Counted from the stretch's first letter, positions 16,311 through 26,192 are shown. The stretch is 64,000 bases of DNA from Desulfobacula sp. (GCA_023701135.1 JAMPXP010000010.1:124001-188000), one strand, 5' to 3'. A program made the numbers and translations. The notes: a model not told the origin generated them from the letters alone.

Positions 16311-17102
16311 ATGGACAAATTTTTTAAATTCATATGGGTTCTGATTTTATTCTCCCTTCCCCTTATTGCCTTTTCCCAGGAATATACCATTGGTGAAGGG
16401 GATATCCTTGATATCAAGGTATATGAAAATGAAGACCTGTCCACCACCGTCCGGGTAAGCGCCAACAGCACCATAAGGGTCCCTCTTATAGGCGAAATCT
16501 CCATAAAAGACCTCACGGTTTCCCAGATTTCATCCAAAATAGAGGCCTTATATGAAGATGGCTATCTTGTAAATCCCCAGGTCGATGTTTTCATTAAAGA
16601 ACACCGAAGTAAAAAAGCCGTTATTCTGGGGCAGATCAAAAACCCGGGACAATATGAACTCAGGGGCAGGGTCACCATCCTGGAATTTATTTCCACGGCT
16701 GGCGGCCTGACTGAAGATGCCGGCGGAACAGCGACGATTAAGCGGTTAAGCGCCTCGGGAGAAAACAAGGACCAGATTGTTCTGGATCTTGAAAAGCTTA
16801 TTAAGAAAGGGGATGTTTCCTTGAATATCCCGGTTCAGGATAATGACAGCATATATATTTCCAAGGCAAAAACCTATTATGTATCCGGCGAAGTCACCAA
16901 GCCCAATCAATATGTTTATGAACAGGAGCTTACCGTTATCAAAGCGATTACCATGGCAGGGGGCTTTTCAAAAATAGCGGCAAAGGATAAGGTTCAGATT
17001 ATCCGGCTGATAAACGGCGAGAAAAAAATTCTTGAAAAGGTGAATATGGACGAACCCGTACTTCCGGATGATGTGATTGTCGTACCTGAAAGTTTTTTCT
17101 AA
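16311..17102 (+). CDS. Polysaccharide export protein, Wza-like (Poly_export/SLBB)
   Basis: The protein of about 263 residues has a signal peptide (FKFIWVLILFSLPLIAFS) followed directly by EYTIGEGDILDIKVYENEDL, the conserved start of the Poly_export domain, and two SLBB-like segments (KAVILGQIKNPGQYELRG; YYVSGEVTKPNQYVYEQ). Members form the periplasmic/outer-membrane export channel. There is no lipobox cysteine at the cleavage site. The start at 16311 is preferred because a longer frame from 16254 would overlap the barrel gene and put an implausible stretch before the signal peptide. Confidence 0.88.
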   Translation: MDKFFKFIWVLILFSLPLIAFSQEYTIGEGDILDIKVYENEDLSTTVRVSANSTIRVPLIGEISIKDLTVSQISSKIEALYEDGYLVNPQVDVFIKEHRSKKAVILGQIKNPGQYELRGRVTILEFISTAGGLTEDAGGTATIKRLSASGENKDQIVLDLEKLIKKGDVSLNIPVQDNDSIYISKAKTYYVSGEVTKPNQYVYEQELTVIKAITMAGGFSKIAAKDKVQIIRLINGEKKILEKVNMDEPVLPDDVIVVPESFF

Positions 17103-17104
17103 TC

Positions 17105-19291
17105 ATGGATGAAAAAGAAATACATTTAAGAGATTATCTTCGAATTGTCATTAAGCGCAAAGGGTCTATTCTTACATTTTTTGTTCTGACGATGCTGATC
17201 GTCATCATTGCGACCTTTACCGCAACTCCTTTATATCTGGCCGGCACCAAGGTCATGATCGAAAGAAACACTGCCGGTTCCTTAACCACCAGCTCGACTT
17301 ACAGTCCCTATGATCCTGAATTTATTGAGACGCAAAATCAATTGATCATGAGTACGGCGGTCATTGAAAAGGCCGTTGAAAATCTGAACCCGGATAAAAT
17401 CTATGATGCCTTTCTTAAAAAAGCCGAAGATCAAAAATCCTATATCCAGGCAATGGGAGGATGGCTAAAAGACCAGTATGTATCAGTAAAAAAAATCCTC
17501 GGAATCGAAACCCTTTTTTCCGGTTCAGATGATGCCGTAAAAAAAACAATCTCCGAAGACATCCCCCCGACCAAGGCTCAGATTCTTGCGGATATGATCA
17601 AAGGGGGCATATCCGTCACACCGGTTGAAAATTCAAGAATCCTGCAGATCGGTTACCTTTCCGACAATCCGGCCCTGTCCATGAAAGTGGCCGATGCCGT
17701 TGCCCAGGCCTTTATTGATGTGCTTGTGGACATGCAGATGGAAGTTTCAGGTTACAGCATCAACTGGATGTCACAAAAAGCCGAGGTCCAGCGCAAAAAA
17801 CTGGAAGAATCGGAACAGGAATTGCAGGAATACAAAAAGCAGCAGGACATTGTCACCATTGAAGACAAGGAAACCGTTCTGCCGGAGCGGCTGGCTGATC
17901 TTTCAAAGAATATGACCGTCTCTGAAACAAAAAGGAAAGAATTGCTTGCCGTTTACAACCAGGTCAAAAACGTCAGGCGAGAGCAACTTGAAACCATCCC
18001 CGCTGTTGTCGCCAATGTATCTCTTGAATCCATCAACCAGAAGATCATTGCTGCAGATCAGAAAGTTTCAGAACTTTCAAAAAAATACGGTCCCAAGCAT
18101 CCCAAAATGATCACAGCTAAAAATGAACTGGAAGGCCTGAAAAATAAAAAATATTCAGAGCTGGAAAAAGTGGTTGAAACCATAAAGAACGAATACCTGC
18201 TGGCGGAAGAAAATGAGCGGAGTTTAAAAGGGCTGGTGGATCAAACCCGGTTTGAGGCGGAAAGATTTGGAGACAAAGCCATTCAACTGGGGATGCTCCA
18301 GCGGAAAGTGGATACCAACAGATTCCTTTATGATGCCCTTGTTAAAAAGATGAAAGAGCGGGATCTCACCGAAAGAAACCAGGCCGTCAATGTATGGATC
18401 ATTGAAAAAGCGGAATTCCCCAAAATCCCTGCCAAACCCAACAAGAAACGGAATATCCTGCTTGGAATCGTCCTGGGGCTCTTTGGCGGCATCGGCCTTG
18501 CTTTCTTTTTTGAATATCTGGACAATACCGTAAAGGCACCTGAAGATGTCGAGGAAAAATACAATATTCCGGTCATCAGCACCATTGATTTGATAAAGGA
18601 CAAAAAGCAGACCGTTGTCCAGACAGTCATGAACGACGCCTCTTCTTTGATTGCGGAAAGTTTCAAGGGGATGAGAACCGCTGTTTTGCTGTCTTCTGCC
18701 GATGACCCGCCCAAGATTCTTCTTGTCAGCAGTTTTACACCGGGAGAAGGGAAATCATCCATCAGCGCCTCCCTGGCCATGTCTCTTGCCCATGCCGGGA
18801 AAAAAGTCCTGTTGATTGATGCGGATATGAGACGCCCCGTGCAGCATAAAAATTTCAATATTGAAAATTCATCCGGATTGAGCTCTTTTCTGGCGGGTGT
18901 TTCAGCCGAAAATCAGATAAGGGTGGAGAATCCCATTGAAAATCTTTATCTCATCACTTCCGGACCCATTCCTCCGAATCCGTCCGAACTCCTGAGTTCC
19001 AAAAAACTAAAGGATCTTTTGTCCAACGTTTCTGTGGACTATGATATGATCATCATTGATACCCCCCCCCTTGCGAGTGTTACAGACCCGGTGATTTTAA
19101 GCACACTCGTTGATGGGGTGATTCTTGTGACCTGGGCCGGAAAAACCACCTATGAAATGCTGGGAAAGGGCTTAAAACAGCTCAGAGAGGTGGATGCCCC
19201 ACTGATTGGTGTGGTTTTAAACCGTTTCAATGCAAAGAAAAGCGGGTATTATTATAATTATGGTGATTATTATTACTCATCCGAATCCTGA
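17105..19291 (+). CDS. Polysaccharide co-polymerase with tyrosine autokinase (Wzc-like)
   Basis: The 728-residue protein has an N-terminal Wzz domain with a first membrane helix (ILTFFVLTMLIVIIATF), long coiled coils, a GNVR-type segment and a second helix (ILLGIVLGLFGGIGLAFFFEYL). The BY-kinase domain has Walker A SFTPGEGKSSISASLA, Walker A' LIDADMRRP and Walker B MIIIDTPPL. It ends with the tyrosine cluster SGYYYNYGDYYYSSES, the usual autophosphorylation tail. It controls chain length and export together with the Wza-like and Wzy-like proteins. It follows the export gene by two bases and precedes the ligase-like gene by five. Confidence 0.93.
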   Translation: MDEKEIHLRDYLRIVIKRKGSILTFFVLTMLIVIIATFTATPLYLAGTKVMIERNTAGSLTTSSTYSPYDPEFIETQNQLIMSTAVIEKAVENLNPDKIYDAFLKKAEDQKSYIQAMGGWLKDQYVSVKKILGIETLFSGSDDAVKKTISEDIPPTKAQILADMIKGGISVTPVENSRILQIGYLSDNPALSMKVADAVAQAFIDVLVDMQMEVSGYSINWMSQKAEVQRKKLEESEQELQEYKKQQDIVTIEDKETVLPERLADLSKNMTVSETKRKELLAVYNQVKNVRREQLETIPAVVANVSLESINQKIIAADQKVSELSKKYGPKHPKMITAKNELEGLKNKKYSELEKVVETIKNEYLLAEENERSLKGLVDQTRFEAERFGDKAIQLGMLQRKVDTNRFLYDALVKKMKERDLTERNQAVNVWIIEKAEFPKIPAKPNKKRNILLGIVLGLFGGIGLAFFFEYLDNTVKAPEDVEEKYNIPVISTIDLIKDKKQTVVQTVMNDASSLIAESFKGMRTAVLLSSADDPPKILLVSSFTPGEGKSSISASLAMSLAHAGKKVLLIDADMRRPVQHKNFNIENSSGLSSFLAGVSAENQIRVENPIENLYLITSGPIPPNPSELLSSKKLKDLLSNVSVDYDMIIIDTPPLASVTDPVILSTLVDGVILVTWAGKTTYEMLGKGLKQLREVDAPLIGVVLNRFNAKKSGYYYNYGDYYYSSES

Positions 19292-19296
19292 TTAAA

Positions 19297-21675
19297 ATGG
19301 CTTTAAGACTTTCGAAAAGCTTATTCTTCTTTTTGTTTATTTTTTCTCCCCTGGCCTTCGGGACAACGGAACCTTGGTCCTATGCCATAATGGGGACCCT
19401 TTGCGGCCTTGCATGCTGCTTTTTCGTTATCCATACGGTTAAAAACAAAGCCCCTTTGTATGCTGTTCCCGGAATTATTCCCTTACTGATTTTCCTTTTC
19501 TATATTCTTTTTCAACTGATTCCCCTTCCTCCGGCCGTTGTCGCATTCCTCTCTCCCGAAGCCTTTGACATCCATCAAACCCATAGACTGATAACGGATA
19601 CGGATTCGTGGATGCCGCTGAGCGTCAATATAAAAGCGGGCTTATCCGAATTCTTCAGATATTCAACCTATGTCATGTTTTATGCGCTAACGGTCCAATT
19701 GCTCAGCAGAAAAGAAAATCTCCAGGCAACGGCCCTCACCATCGTTCTTTTTGGGGGAATACTGGCATTTTCATCCATCCTGCAGTTTTACCTGACCGAT
19801 GACATGGCCCTCTGGTTTCGCCACACCCCGACCAATTCCATTGTTGTAGGCCCCTATGCAAATCATAACCATTATGCCGGATTGATGGAAATGATGTTTC
19901 CCATTGTGCTGGGACTTTTCTTATTTTACCGGCCCAGAATACGAAATACCTCCCTGATTAAAGGCATTGCTGAAATACTGTCCCAGGAAAAAGCCAATAT
20001 TCATATCCTGATCGGCACATCCGCATTGCTCATCATTCTTTCCATATTCGTCAGCCTCTCCAGAGGCGCCATGGTCAGCACCTGCCTGTCTCTATTGCTC
20101 TTTTCCTTTTTTCTCATGAACCGGAAGATCAGCAAAGGCAATACGGTATTGCTCATCGGTGTCATCCTGATAACAGCCCTTTCCATAGGATGGTTCGGCT
20201 GGGATCAGATCTTTGAACGCTTTGCCAAATTAAAGAACACCCAGGGCATTATTTATGAATCCAGGCTGGATTTCTGGAAGGACAGCCTGGATATTATCAG
20301 GCATTTTACCCTTACCGGTGCAGGTATCGGAGCATTTTCCCATATCTATCCTTTACACCGGTCCATCGTCAGTGAAAGATTTCTGACCCATGCCCATAAT
20401 GATTATCTTGAACTGCTTGCCGAAGGCGGAGTCATCGGTTTTATGATTGCCTCTTGTTTTTTGACCGTCCTTTTTTATAAAACCTACAAAACTTTTTCAG
20501 CCCGGCGGGATGCGATTTCAATTTATCTTTATATGGGAAGCGTCACGGCGCTTGTCGCAATTTTACTGCACAGCTTTACGGACTTTAACCTGCACATCGG
20601 GGCCAATGGCCTCTGGTTCTTTTTCGTAGCCGGCATCGCAGTGGCCTCCGCCAATACCGGCATAAGAAAACAAAGCCAGGCCACAAGACTTGCGCCCGTC
20701 AATTCCGGTATTACCAAGGCCGGGACCGGCCTGGCCATCTGTACCGTCGCTGTCTTTTCCATGGCGTATCATTTTTCAAATTTAATGGGCCTTTTTTATT
20801 ATTCCCATATCAAAAATTACACCGTCACCGCCGGCACGCCTTTACCCACCGTCCAACAAATCAAAAAAACGGCTGAATTTGCATCTCGCTTTGATCCGTT
20901 CCAGGGTGAATATCTGTTCATGGCAGCCAATATGGCTTGGTTCCTGAATGATATACAACCGTCTCAGGATTTGTTTCATTCCTCGCTTTATCTTGACCCT
21001 TTGAATTCAAGATATCTGAACCGGTATGCAACTTTTCTGGCCCGTCAAAATGAATCGGAACGAGCTGAAATTGCATTCAAAAAAAGCATGCAATACGATC
21101 AAAGCCGTCCGGAACATACATTTCAGTATGCTGCCTGGCTTCTTTCGAAAAAGGATAATGAGCAGGGGCTTTTCTATTTGAAAAAAACACTGGAAATGGA
21201 TGGTAAATTCATGGAACGCGCCTTGACGGCAATGATTCTTGCCGGGATTGAGTCTGACATCATAGACGCAGCCATCCCTGAATCGCCCGGCCCTTCCATC
21301 GAATTTGCCCGGTTTTTATTTGAAACGGGAAAAATTGAAGCCGCCATTGACCAATATATCAAATCCCTTGATTTAATTGAGGATATGAAATTTCCTGCTT
21401 CCAAGACCCAGGCGGAACAGGACAGGATCAAAAAATTGCATTATTTTACGGTGTTCCGATTTTTCAAAACCCACAATGACCTGAGAAACGCCATGGAGAC
21501 CATGGAACGGGCGGAAAAAATCCTGCCCATGGACCCGGATGTCAAAATAGCCCTGGGAGATCTCTATTTTCAGCAGGGGATTTTATTTAAGGCCCTGGAT
21601 AAATACGACCATGCCCTGCTTCTCAATCCCGGCAACCCCCATGCGTTAAAAATGGTGAAGAAAATTAATCCGTAA
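19297..21675 (+). CDS. O-antigen ligase/polymerase-like membrane protein with TPR domain
   Basis: The 792-residue protein has about twelve membrane helices with the Wzy_C core: GPYANHNHYAGLMEMMFP, then LTHAHNDYLELLAEGGVIGF, the H-N-D-Y-L motif of Wzy_C/O-antigen ligases. From about residue 520 a soluble part carries tetratricopeptide repeats (YLNRYATFLARQNESERAEIAFKK; ALGDLYFQQGILFKALDKYD). This C-terminal extension is common in deltaproteobacterial EPS loci and may bind partner proteins. It is the last plus-strand gene of the export block and overlaps the opposite-strand gene at 21665 by 11 bases. Confidence 0.85.
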   Translation: MALRLSKSLFFFLFIFSPLAFGTTEPWSYAIMGTLCGLACCFFVIHTVKNKAPLYAVPGIIPLLIFLFYILFQLIPLPPAVVAFLSPEAFDIHQTHRLITDTDSWMPLSVNIKAGLSEFFRYSTYVMFYALTVQLLSRKENLQATALTIVLFGGILAFSSILQFYLTDDMALWFRHTPTNSIVVGPYANHNHYAGLMEMMFPIVLGLFLFYRPRIRNTSLIKGIAEILSQEKANIHILIGTSALLIILSIFVSLSRGAMVSTCLSLLLFSFFLMNRKISKGNTVLLIGVILITALSIGWFGWDQIFERFAKLKNTQGIIYESRLDFWKDSLDIIRHFTLTGAGIGAFSHIYPLHRSIVSERFLTHAHNDYLELLAEGGVIGFMIASCFLTVLFYKTYKTFSARRDAISIYLYMGSVTALVAILLHSFTDFNLHIGANGLWFFFVAGIAVASANTGIRKQSQATRLAPVNSGITKAGTGLAICTVAVFSMAYHFSNLMGLFYYSHIKNYTVTAGTPLPTVQQIKKTAEFASRFDPFQGEYLFMAANMAWFLNDIQPSQDLFHSSLYLDPLNSRYLNRYATFLARQNESERAEIAFKKSMQYDQSRPEHTFQYAAWLLSKKDNEQGLFYLKKTLEMDGKFMERALTAMILAGIESDIIDAAIPESPGPSIEFARFLFETGKIEAAIDQYIKSLDLIEDMKFPASKTQAEQDRIKKLHYFTVFRFFKTHNDLRNAMETMERAEKILPMDPDVKIALGDLYFQQGILFKALDKYDHALLLNPGNPHALKMVKKINP

Positions 21676-22201
21676 TATGCTGTTCGGCATATTGGGCCAT
21701 GACTTCGTGAATTCTCTGGGGCGGGGAGATGGGAAAATAATTCTCAGCAACCACATGCCCGATTTCATGGGCCACAACCCTTAGAGATGAATTATCCGCT
21801 GAATAGAATACCGTATTTCTGGATGGTGAATAAAAGGCGATATAATCCACCTCGACCTTATATATCTCGTTAAAATCTCTTTGAACGGTTTTTTCATCCG
21901 GATGAATCACGATGAAGAATTTTAATTGGGGAAGAAACATATCCAGGGTCATCATCACCTTTTCGACAATAAAATCGATTTTTGAGATCACCTCATCTTC
22001 TATGGTTTCTCCGGAGTTTCTTCTCATCTGGGAACCCAGGCGGCCCATATAGAGTTCATTATTAAACCGCCTTAATGCATCCTGATCCTCAAAACTAATA
22101 ACGGCATATCTTGACTCAAGATCCACTGCCTCTGATTCGCACGGCAAACAGGCCAGCGCGCCAATGAATAGAATAATATATAGGGTCCTGGGATGGCTCA
22201 T
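21665..22201 (-). CDS. Secreted zinc-metalloprotease-like protein
   Basis: The 178-residue protein has a signal peptide (TLYIILFIGALACLPCESEA) and a VVAHEIGHVVAEN segment, i.e. an H-E-x-x-H zinc motif, followed by RIHEVMAQYAEQ, in which the glutamate could be the third ligand (peptidase MA-like arrangement). It probably acts in the periplasm on an unknown substrate. It is the last gene of a minus-strand group that converges on the EPS export operon, with an 11-base 3' overlap. Confidence 0.65.
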   Translation of the reverse strand: MSHPRTLYIILFIGALACLPCESEAVDLESRYAVISFEDQDALRRFNNELYMGRLGSQMRRNSGETIEDEVISKIDFIVEKVMMTLDMFLPQLKFFIVIHPDEKTVQRDFNEIYKVEVDYIAFYSPSRNTVFYSADNSSLRVVAHEIGHVVAENYFPISPPQRIHEVMAQYAEQHITD

Positions 22202-22213
22202 CGACCATCTTTC

Positions 22214-22831
22214 CTAAAGTTTTTCTCTAGGAAATGTATAGTCATTGATCATGGTCTGGATATTTTTCTGGCTGTCCAGTATTTCGTTCAAAAGCGGGGT
22301 AAAATTTTCAACCCCCAGGCCTGAGTCATCCAAGGCTTTTTTTAAATGCAGGGACGAAACTGCTATCTTGGCATTGAAATTTTCCATGATCAAAAGTTTG
22401 TCTCCCAGCATGTCATTAAATGCATTCATTTTCTGGGCAAGGTCCTTGCCTTCATCTTTTTTCCGCAATATGATTTTTTTTGAAATATCGCCATTGAGCA
22501 TTTCATCCAGGGTTTTTTCGAACCTGTAAAACGGGCCGGCCACCCGGTGCGTCATAACCAGGGTGACCAGAACCACCATGCCTCCGCCAATTACGATAAA
22601 AAGCCACTGGGTGCTTAAAATTTTTTTAAACAGGATTTCCGGTGTAACCCCTATTTGCAGGTGATAATTGTCATAGACAATGGAAAGGGTATTGGAAGAA
22701 AAAAAACTGAACACGCCTATGAACAGAATGCTTCCGATTGCTGCAAGAAGAAAATAATTAAAAATATACCGGCCCTGAAATTCTTTGTTAATAAAATAAT
22801 TCCGGCGCTTATAATGAGGGTAGGCGTTCAT
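22214..22831 (-). CDS. Membrane protein with HAMP domain
   Basis: The 205-residue protein has two membrane helices (FNYFLLAAIGSILFIGVFSFF and TQWLFIVIGGGMVVLVTLVMT). A HAMP segment follows (HRVAGPFYRFEKTLDEMLNGDISKKIILRKKDE) and then a coiled-coil tail without a kinase, methyl-accepting or cyclase domain. The start INKEFQGRYIFNYFLLAAIGS is seen in small deltaproteobacterial HAMP proteins. It may transmit an envelope signal. It overlaps the SurA-like gene by four bases. Confidence 0.7.
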   Translation of the reverse strand: MNAYPHYKRRNYFINKEFQGRYIFNYFLLAAIGSILFIGVFSFFSSNTLSIVYDNYHLQIGVTPEILFKKILSTQWLFIVIGGGMVVLVTLVMTHRVAGPFYRFEKTLDEMLNGDISKKIILRKKDEGKDLAQKMNAFNDMLGDKLLIMENFNAKIAVSSLHLKKALDDSGLGVENFTPLLNEILDSQKNIQTMINDYTFPREKL

Positions 22832-23568
22832 TCTTTCCTCCAGATTTCTGCTGATTCACGGATTGCATCCGTCCATTCATCAAGAAGCTGCTCCTTTTTT
22901 TTATCCTGAATAAGCAAGGAGACCTTTTTAACATCGAATTCTTCACTTTTTCCGGCTTCAGTCTTTTCTATTTCTTGGATATCATTGAGCCGGTAGATGA
23001 TAATCCCTTCCATGCCCTTTTTCTTGGGCCTGGATGATTCGCCTTTTTCAAGGGAAAGCAGGGTAAACTTCAGATCATCCGATAGATTTATAAAAGCGCT
23101 TTCAATGTCCTGAATGCTTTCATTGGTTTTTTCCTGCATATCCTTCAGCGTTGGATAGTTCAATTTGGTTAAAAAAATTTTACTTTGGGTCAATTCCTCG
23201 TATTTTGCCATTTCCGCATCAGTGACGTCCACCACCAGGGAATCCAGTTTTCGATCCACGAGTATTTTGATCAGGGATTGTTCATAAAAACTTTCAACGG
23301 CACTTCTAAAATTTTCCTCCTTATTGATCTCCATTCTAACGGCTTCCTGAATCAAAAGCTGTTTGTCGATTAAAGATTCGGCAAACTGTTCCCGGCTCAT
23401 ATAGGAAGGCTTTCTTTTTAACGCCGATTCAAACTCAGCTTCAGAAATGATTCTGTCATTGACGGATAGAAACGGTTTCGAGATTTCAACACGGGTGTCA
23501 AAGAGCCCATAGGCTGCCAGTCCGGAAAAAACGATCATGATCACAAGGATATAGTAAATATACTTCAT
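22828..23568 (-). CDS. SurA-N-like periplasmic chaperone protein
   Basis: The 246-residue protein has an N-terminal membrane anchor (YIYYILVIMIVFSGLAAYGLF) and a SurA-N-like part: FLSVNDRIISEAEFESALKR, REQFAESLIDKQLLIQEAVRM, and charged helices. The expected PPIase (parvulin) domain is missing or degenerate, and the C-terminal region (GMEGIIIYRLNDIQE) only hints at it. Proteins of the EpsD/SurA kind are known in exosortase-linked EPS loci. It likely helps fold envelope proteins of this cluster. Confidence 0.65.
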   Translation of the reverse strand: MKYIYYILVIMIVFSGLAAYGLFDTRVEISKPFLSVNDRIISEAEFESALKRKPSYMSREQFAESLIDKQLLIQEAVRMEINKEENFRSAVESFYEQSLIKILVDRKLDSLVVDVTDAEMAKYEELTQSKIFLTKLNYPTLKDMQEKTNESIQDIESAFINLSDDLKFTLLSLEKGESSRPKKKGMEGIIIYRLNDIQEIEKTEAGKSEEFDVKKVSLLIQDKKKEQLLDEWTDAIRESAEIWRKE

Positions 23569-23588
23569 CGTGCACTGTCCTTTTCACA

Positions 23589-24023
23589 TTATTTGTCGTC
23601 ACCAATAAGGCGGCCCGTATTTCTTTCCACCTGAATGCAACGGTCATCATACAGCCGTTGCATATTATAGTCTTTCACATTGGTTATTTCAAGCTCGGGC
23701 AGATGATTGTCCTTCAGCCATTTCCGGATGATGGGGATCTGTTCCGGGTCCTCGGCCCTGGCTGTGAATATCTTGACCCTGATGCCGTTATTGAGCATTT
23801 TTCGGACCAGGGCCATCATGGCCGGCACCGGCTCTCCCACGTCATCGTAGGAGGCATTCCTGTCCAGGTATGCCAGAGTTCCATCCAGGTCCACCCCGGT
23901 CCAGATTTTCGGCAGGATCTTTTTCTCGGAATCGATGACAACCATTTCCTGGGGACCGACGTCATATTCCTTTGCAATCTCTTCTTTTGCCTTATTAAGA
24001 TATTTTTTTATTGATTTGAGCAT
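23589..24023 (-). CDS. HAD-like hydrolase domain protein
   Basis: The 144-residue protein contains TGVDLDGTLAYLDR, matching the HAD motif I D-x-D-G-T, then IRVKIFTARAED (motif II, T) and a final NMQRLYDDRCIQVERNTG, a plausible acidic motif. No cap domain is visible. Small HAD proteins with this 'W.GVDLDGTLA' opening are often annotated as hypothetical phosphatases. The substrate is unknown. It is the first gene of the minus-strand group and is divergent from the TPR-SPOR gene. Confidence 0.7.
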   Translation of the reverse strand: MLKSIKKYLNKAKEEIAKEYDVGPQEMVVIDSEKKILPKIWTGVDLDGTLAYLDRNASYDDVGEPVPAMMALVRKMLNNGIRVKIFTARAEDPEQIPIIRKWLKDNHLPELEITNVKDYNMQRLYDDRCIQVERNTGRLIGDDK

Positions 24024-24077
24024 ACTAGGTTATATAATATAAATCCAATCGAAAACCAATAAAAAGGGAGATCCTGT

Positions 24078-24998
24078 TTGAAAAAAATCATTTTTTTGAT
24101 TTTATTGTCCGTATTCTGTCACACCTTGTGTTTTGCTGAAACGGAAAAGGAATTCTTTGATGCCGGCGTCCTTCTTTTCAAGCAGGGCCAGTATCAGGAA
24201 GCAGTTGAAAAATTCACGCGCCTCATTGAAATCGCTCCCGGCAATGCCGATGCCTATAAAAACCGCGGCGTCTGCTATATGAAACAGGAAAAATATGACC
24301 TCGCCATCGGGGATTTTGAACGGGCAAAGGAATTGTTCCCTGAATTGAAAGGCCTTTACAGCAATCTGGGAGTTGCCTGGTATTATAAAAAAGAATATGA
24401 AAAAGCCATTCAAAATTATGATGTTGAACTGGAGATGGCCCCGGACAATTATATTGCCCATTTCAACCGGGCCCTCTGTCTTGCCGAGCTTCACCGCGAT
24501 CCGGAGGCACTTGATGCTTTAGCACGGACTCTGGAGCTGAACCCTGGTTTTTACTGGGCCCTCTGCTATAAAGGAGATCTTCTGGCCCGGGCCGGAGAAA
24601 CGGCAAAGGCAGTCGAATCCTATGAAACTGCCGTCCAGAAAGACCCGGACAATTCCTATGCCAAAGAAAAACTGGCCTTCCTCAAAGAAAAAAAGCTTGA
24701 AATGATCGGGTCCGAGGCAAAAACCGCGCCCCATCAAGTCCATACCAACCCCGAGGCAAGCCTTTCACTCCAGACAGGGGCCTTTCTCAACCGGCCCAAT
24801 GCCGACAAGGTAAAAACAAAACTCCTGGAAAACGGATTTGACGCCGATATCCTTATTCTGAAAGATTCAAAGGGCCGGGACTGGTTTCTTGTGCGGTCAG
24901 GACGATATGCTTCTTCAAAAGAAGCAAAAAAAGCTGCCTTGGACATCAAGGAAAAACTGGGCATGGACTCGGCCATTCGGCCTGCCGGCGACTGGTAA
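24078..24998 (+). CDS. TPR and SPOR domain secreted protein
   Basis: The 306-residue protein has a signal peptide (KKIIFLILLSVFCHTLCFA), about five tetratricopeptide repeats (GQYQEAVEKFTRLIEIAPGN; YEKAIQNYDVELEMAPDNYI; and others) and a C-terminal SPOR-like domain (LQTGAFLNRPNADKVKTKL, then DWFLVRSGRYASSKEAKKAA). SPOR domains bind denuded peptidoglycan, so a periplasmic or septal role is likely. The start is TTG at 24078 with GGGAG seven bases upstream. Confidence 0.8.
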   Translation: MKKIIFLILLSVFCHTLCFAETEKEFFDAGVLLFKQGQYQEAVEKFTRLIEIAPGNADAYKNRGVCYMKQEKYDLAIGDFERAKELFPELKGLYSNLGVAWYYKKEYEKAIQNYDVELEMAPDNYIAHFNRALCLAELHRDPEALDALARTLELNPGFYWALCYKGDLLARAGETAKAVESYETAVQKDPDNSYAKEKLAFLKEKKLEMIGSEAKTAPHQVHTNPEASLSLQTGAFLNRPNADKVKTKLLENGFDADILILKDSKGRDWFLVRSGRYASSKEAKKAALDIKEKLGMDSAIRPAGDW

Positions 24999-25023
24999 AC
25001 GCAAATATGTCCCGGTTTTATCA

Positions 25024-26094
25024 TCAAACGGAAAACCGGATATTCAGAATATCCCCGTCTTCCACCACATAGTCTTTGCCTTCAACATAAATTTTGCCGA
25101 GTTTTTTCAGCTCTGCTTCACTGCCTTTTTCCATGAGTTCGTCATATTTGAACACCTCGGCCCGGATAAAGCCCCGTTCAAGATCGGAATGGATCACGCC
25201 TGCCGCTTTTGGTGCCTTGGAACCCTTCCGGAGAAGCCATTGGCGGACCTCATCCTTTCCCACCGTAAAAAATGAAATCAGATTCAAGGATTTCAGGCAG
25301 AGCTTGGTCAGGCTTTCAAGGGCGGTTTCCTGTATGCCGAGATCCTTTAGGAATTCTTCTTTTTCCTCTTTTGTGTCCAGGAGCGCAATCTCGGCTTCCA
25401 CCTTGGCCGAAACCAGCATGACCTCCATCATCAGGCCTTCACACCGTTCCCGAAAGGCGGATAGAATACCGTCATTGGCGAGGTCCTGTTCCGACACATT
25501 CACGGCAATGACCAGTTTTTTCCGGGTAATAAAGGGATAGCTTCTGATCATCTTTTCTTCATCTTCGCTCAGATCGATCATCCTCAAAGGCTTTTCAGAC
25601 TCGAGAAAATCCTTTAATCTGGTCATCAGAACCAGTTCTTTCTGCTGATCTTCATCCTTTATCTTTTTCACCATGGCGGAAAGCCGCTCGATGCGTTTTT
25701 CGGCGAATATCTGGTCGTGGAGGATCAGTTCGGAATTGACCATGTCAAAATCCCGCAACGCATCCACAGAGCCCCCGGCATGGTAGATGGCTTCATCTTC
25801 AAAGGCCCGGACCACGTGGCAGACGGCATCCATATCGGCGATATCCTTGAAAATGTCTCCCTTTGAGATGGTTTCCGCCTCCATCCGGGGCAGGAGCACC
25901 AGATCGATCCTGGCCCTGACATTTTTTTTGGGCTCATAGAGGTCCACCAGCGCATCAAACCTTGAATCAATGATATCTGCTGCACCGGGCAAGGGCTTGG
26001 ATGATTTGGAGGCATCTTTGACCTCATTTCCCGTCAGGATCTGAAACAACATTTTTTTGCCTGTCTGGGGCAGACCGATAATTCCTACCTTCAT
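25024..26094 (-). CDS. YchF/Obg-like GTPase family protein with altered P-loop
   Basis: The 356-residue protein has the YchF layout: an N-terminal G domain, a coiled-coil insertion and a C-terminal TGS-like domain (YVEGKDYVVEDGDILNIRFSV). The nucleotide-specificity motif is VAVNVSE (NxxE, typical for the ATP-preferring YchF group). The P-loop reads GLPQTGKKMLF, so the Ser/Thr that normally follows GK and binds magnesium is replaced by Lys. This suggests a divergent paralogue with changed or lost hydrolysis. The length matches YchF (about 363 residues). Confidence 0.8.
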   Translation of the reverse strand: MKVGIIGLPQTGKKMLFQILTGNEVKDASKSSKPLPGAADIIDSRFDALVDLYEPKKNVRARIDLVLLPRMEAETISKGDIFKDIADMDAVCHVVRAFEDEAIYHAGGSVDALRDFDMVNSELILHDQIFAEKRIERLSAMVKKIKDEDQQKELVLMTRLKDFLESEKPLRMIDLSEDEEKMIRSYPFITRKKLVIAVNVSEQDLANDGILSAFRERCEGLMMEVMLVSAKVEAEIALLDTKEEKEEFLKDLGIQETALESLTKLCLKSLNLISFFTVGKDEVRQWLLRKGSKAPKAAGVIHSDLERGFIRAEVFKYDELMEKGSEAELKKLGKIYVEGKDYVVEDGDILNIRFSV

Positions 26095-26192
26095 ATTTCC
26101 GTCATATCCTTTTGTTTAATAAAATTTTACATCCCAAGGAAAATCATATATCAGATTCAGGATGAATTAAACAGCAGAAATAAGGAGCCCAT

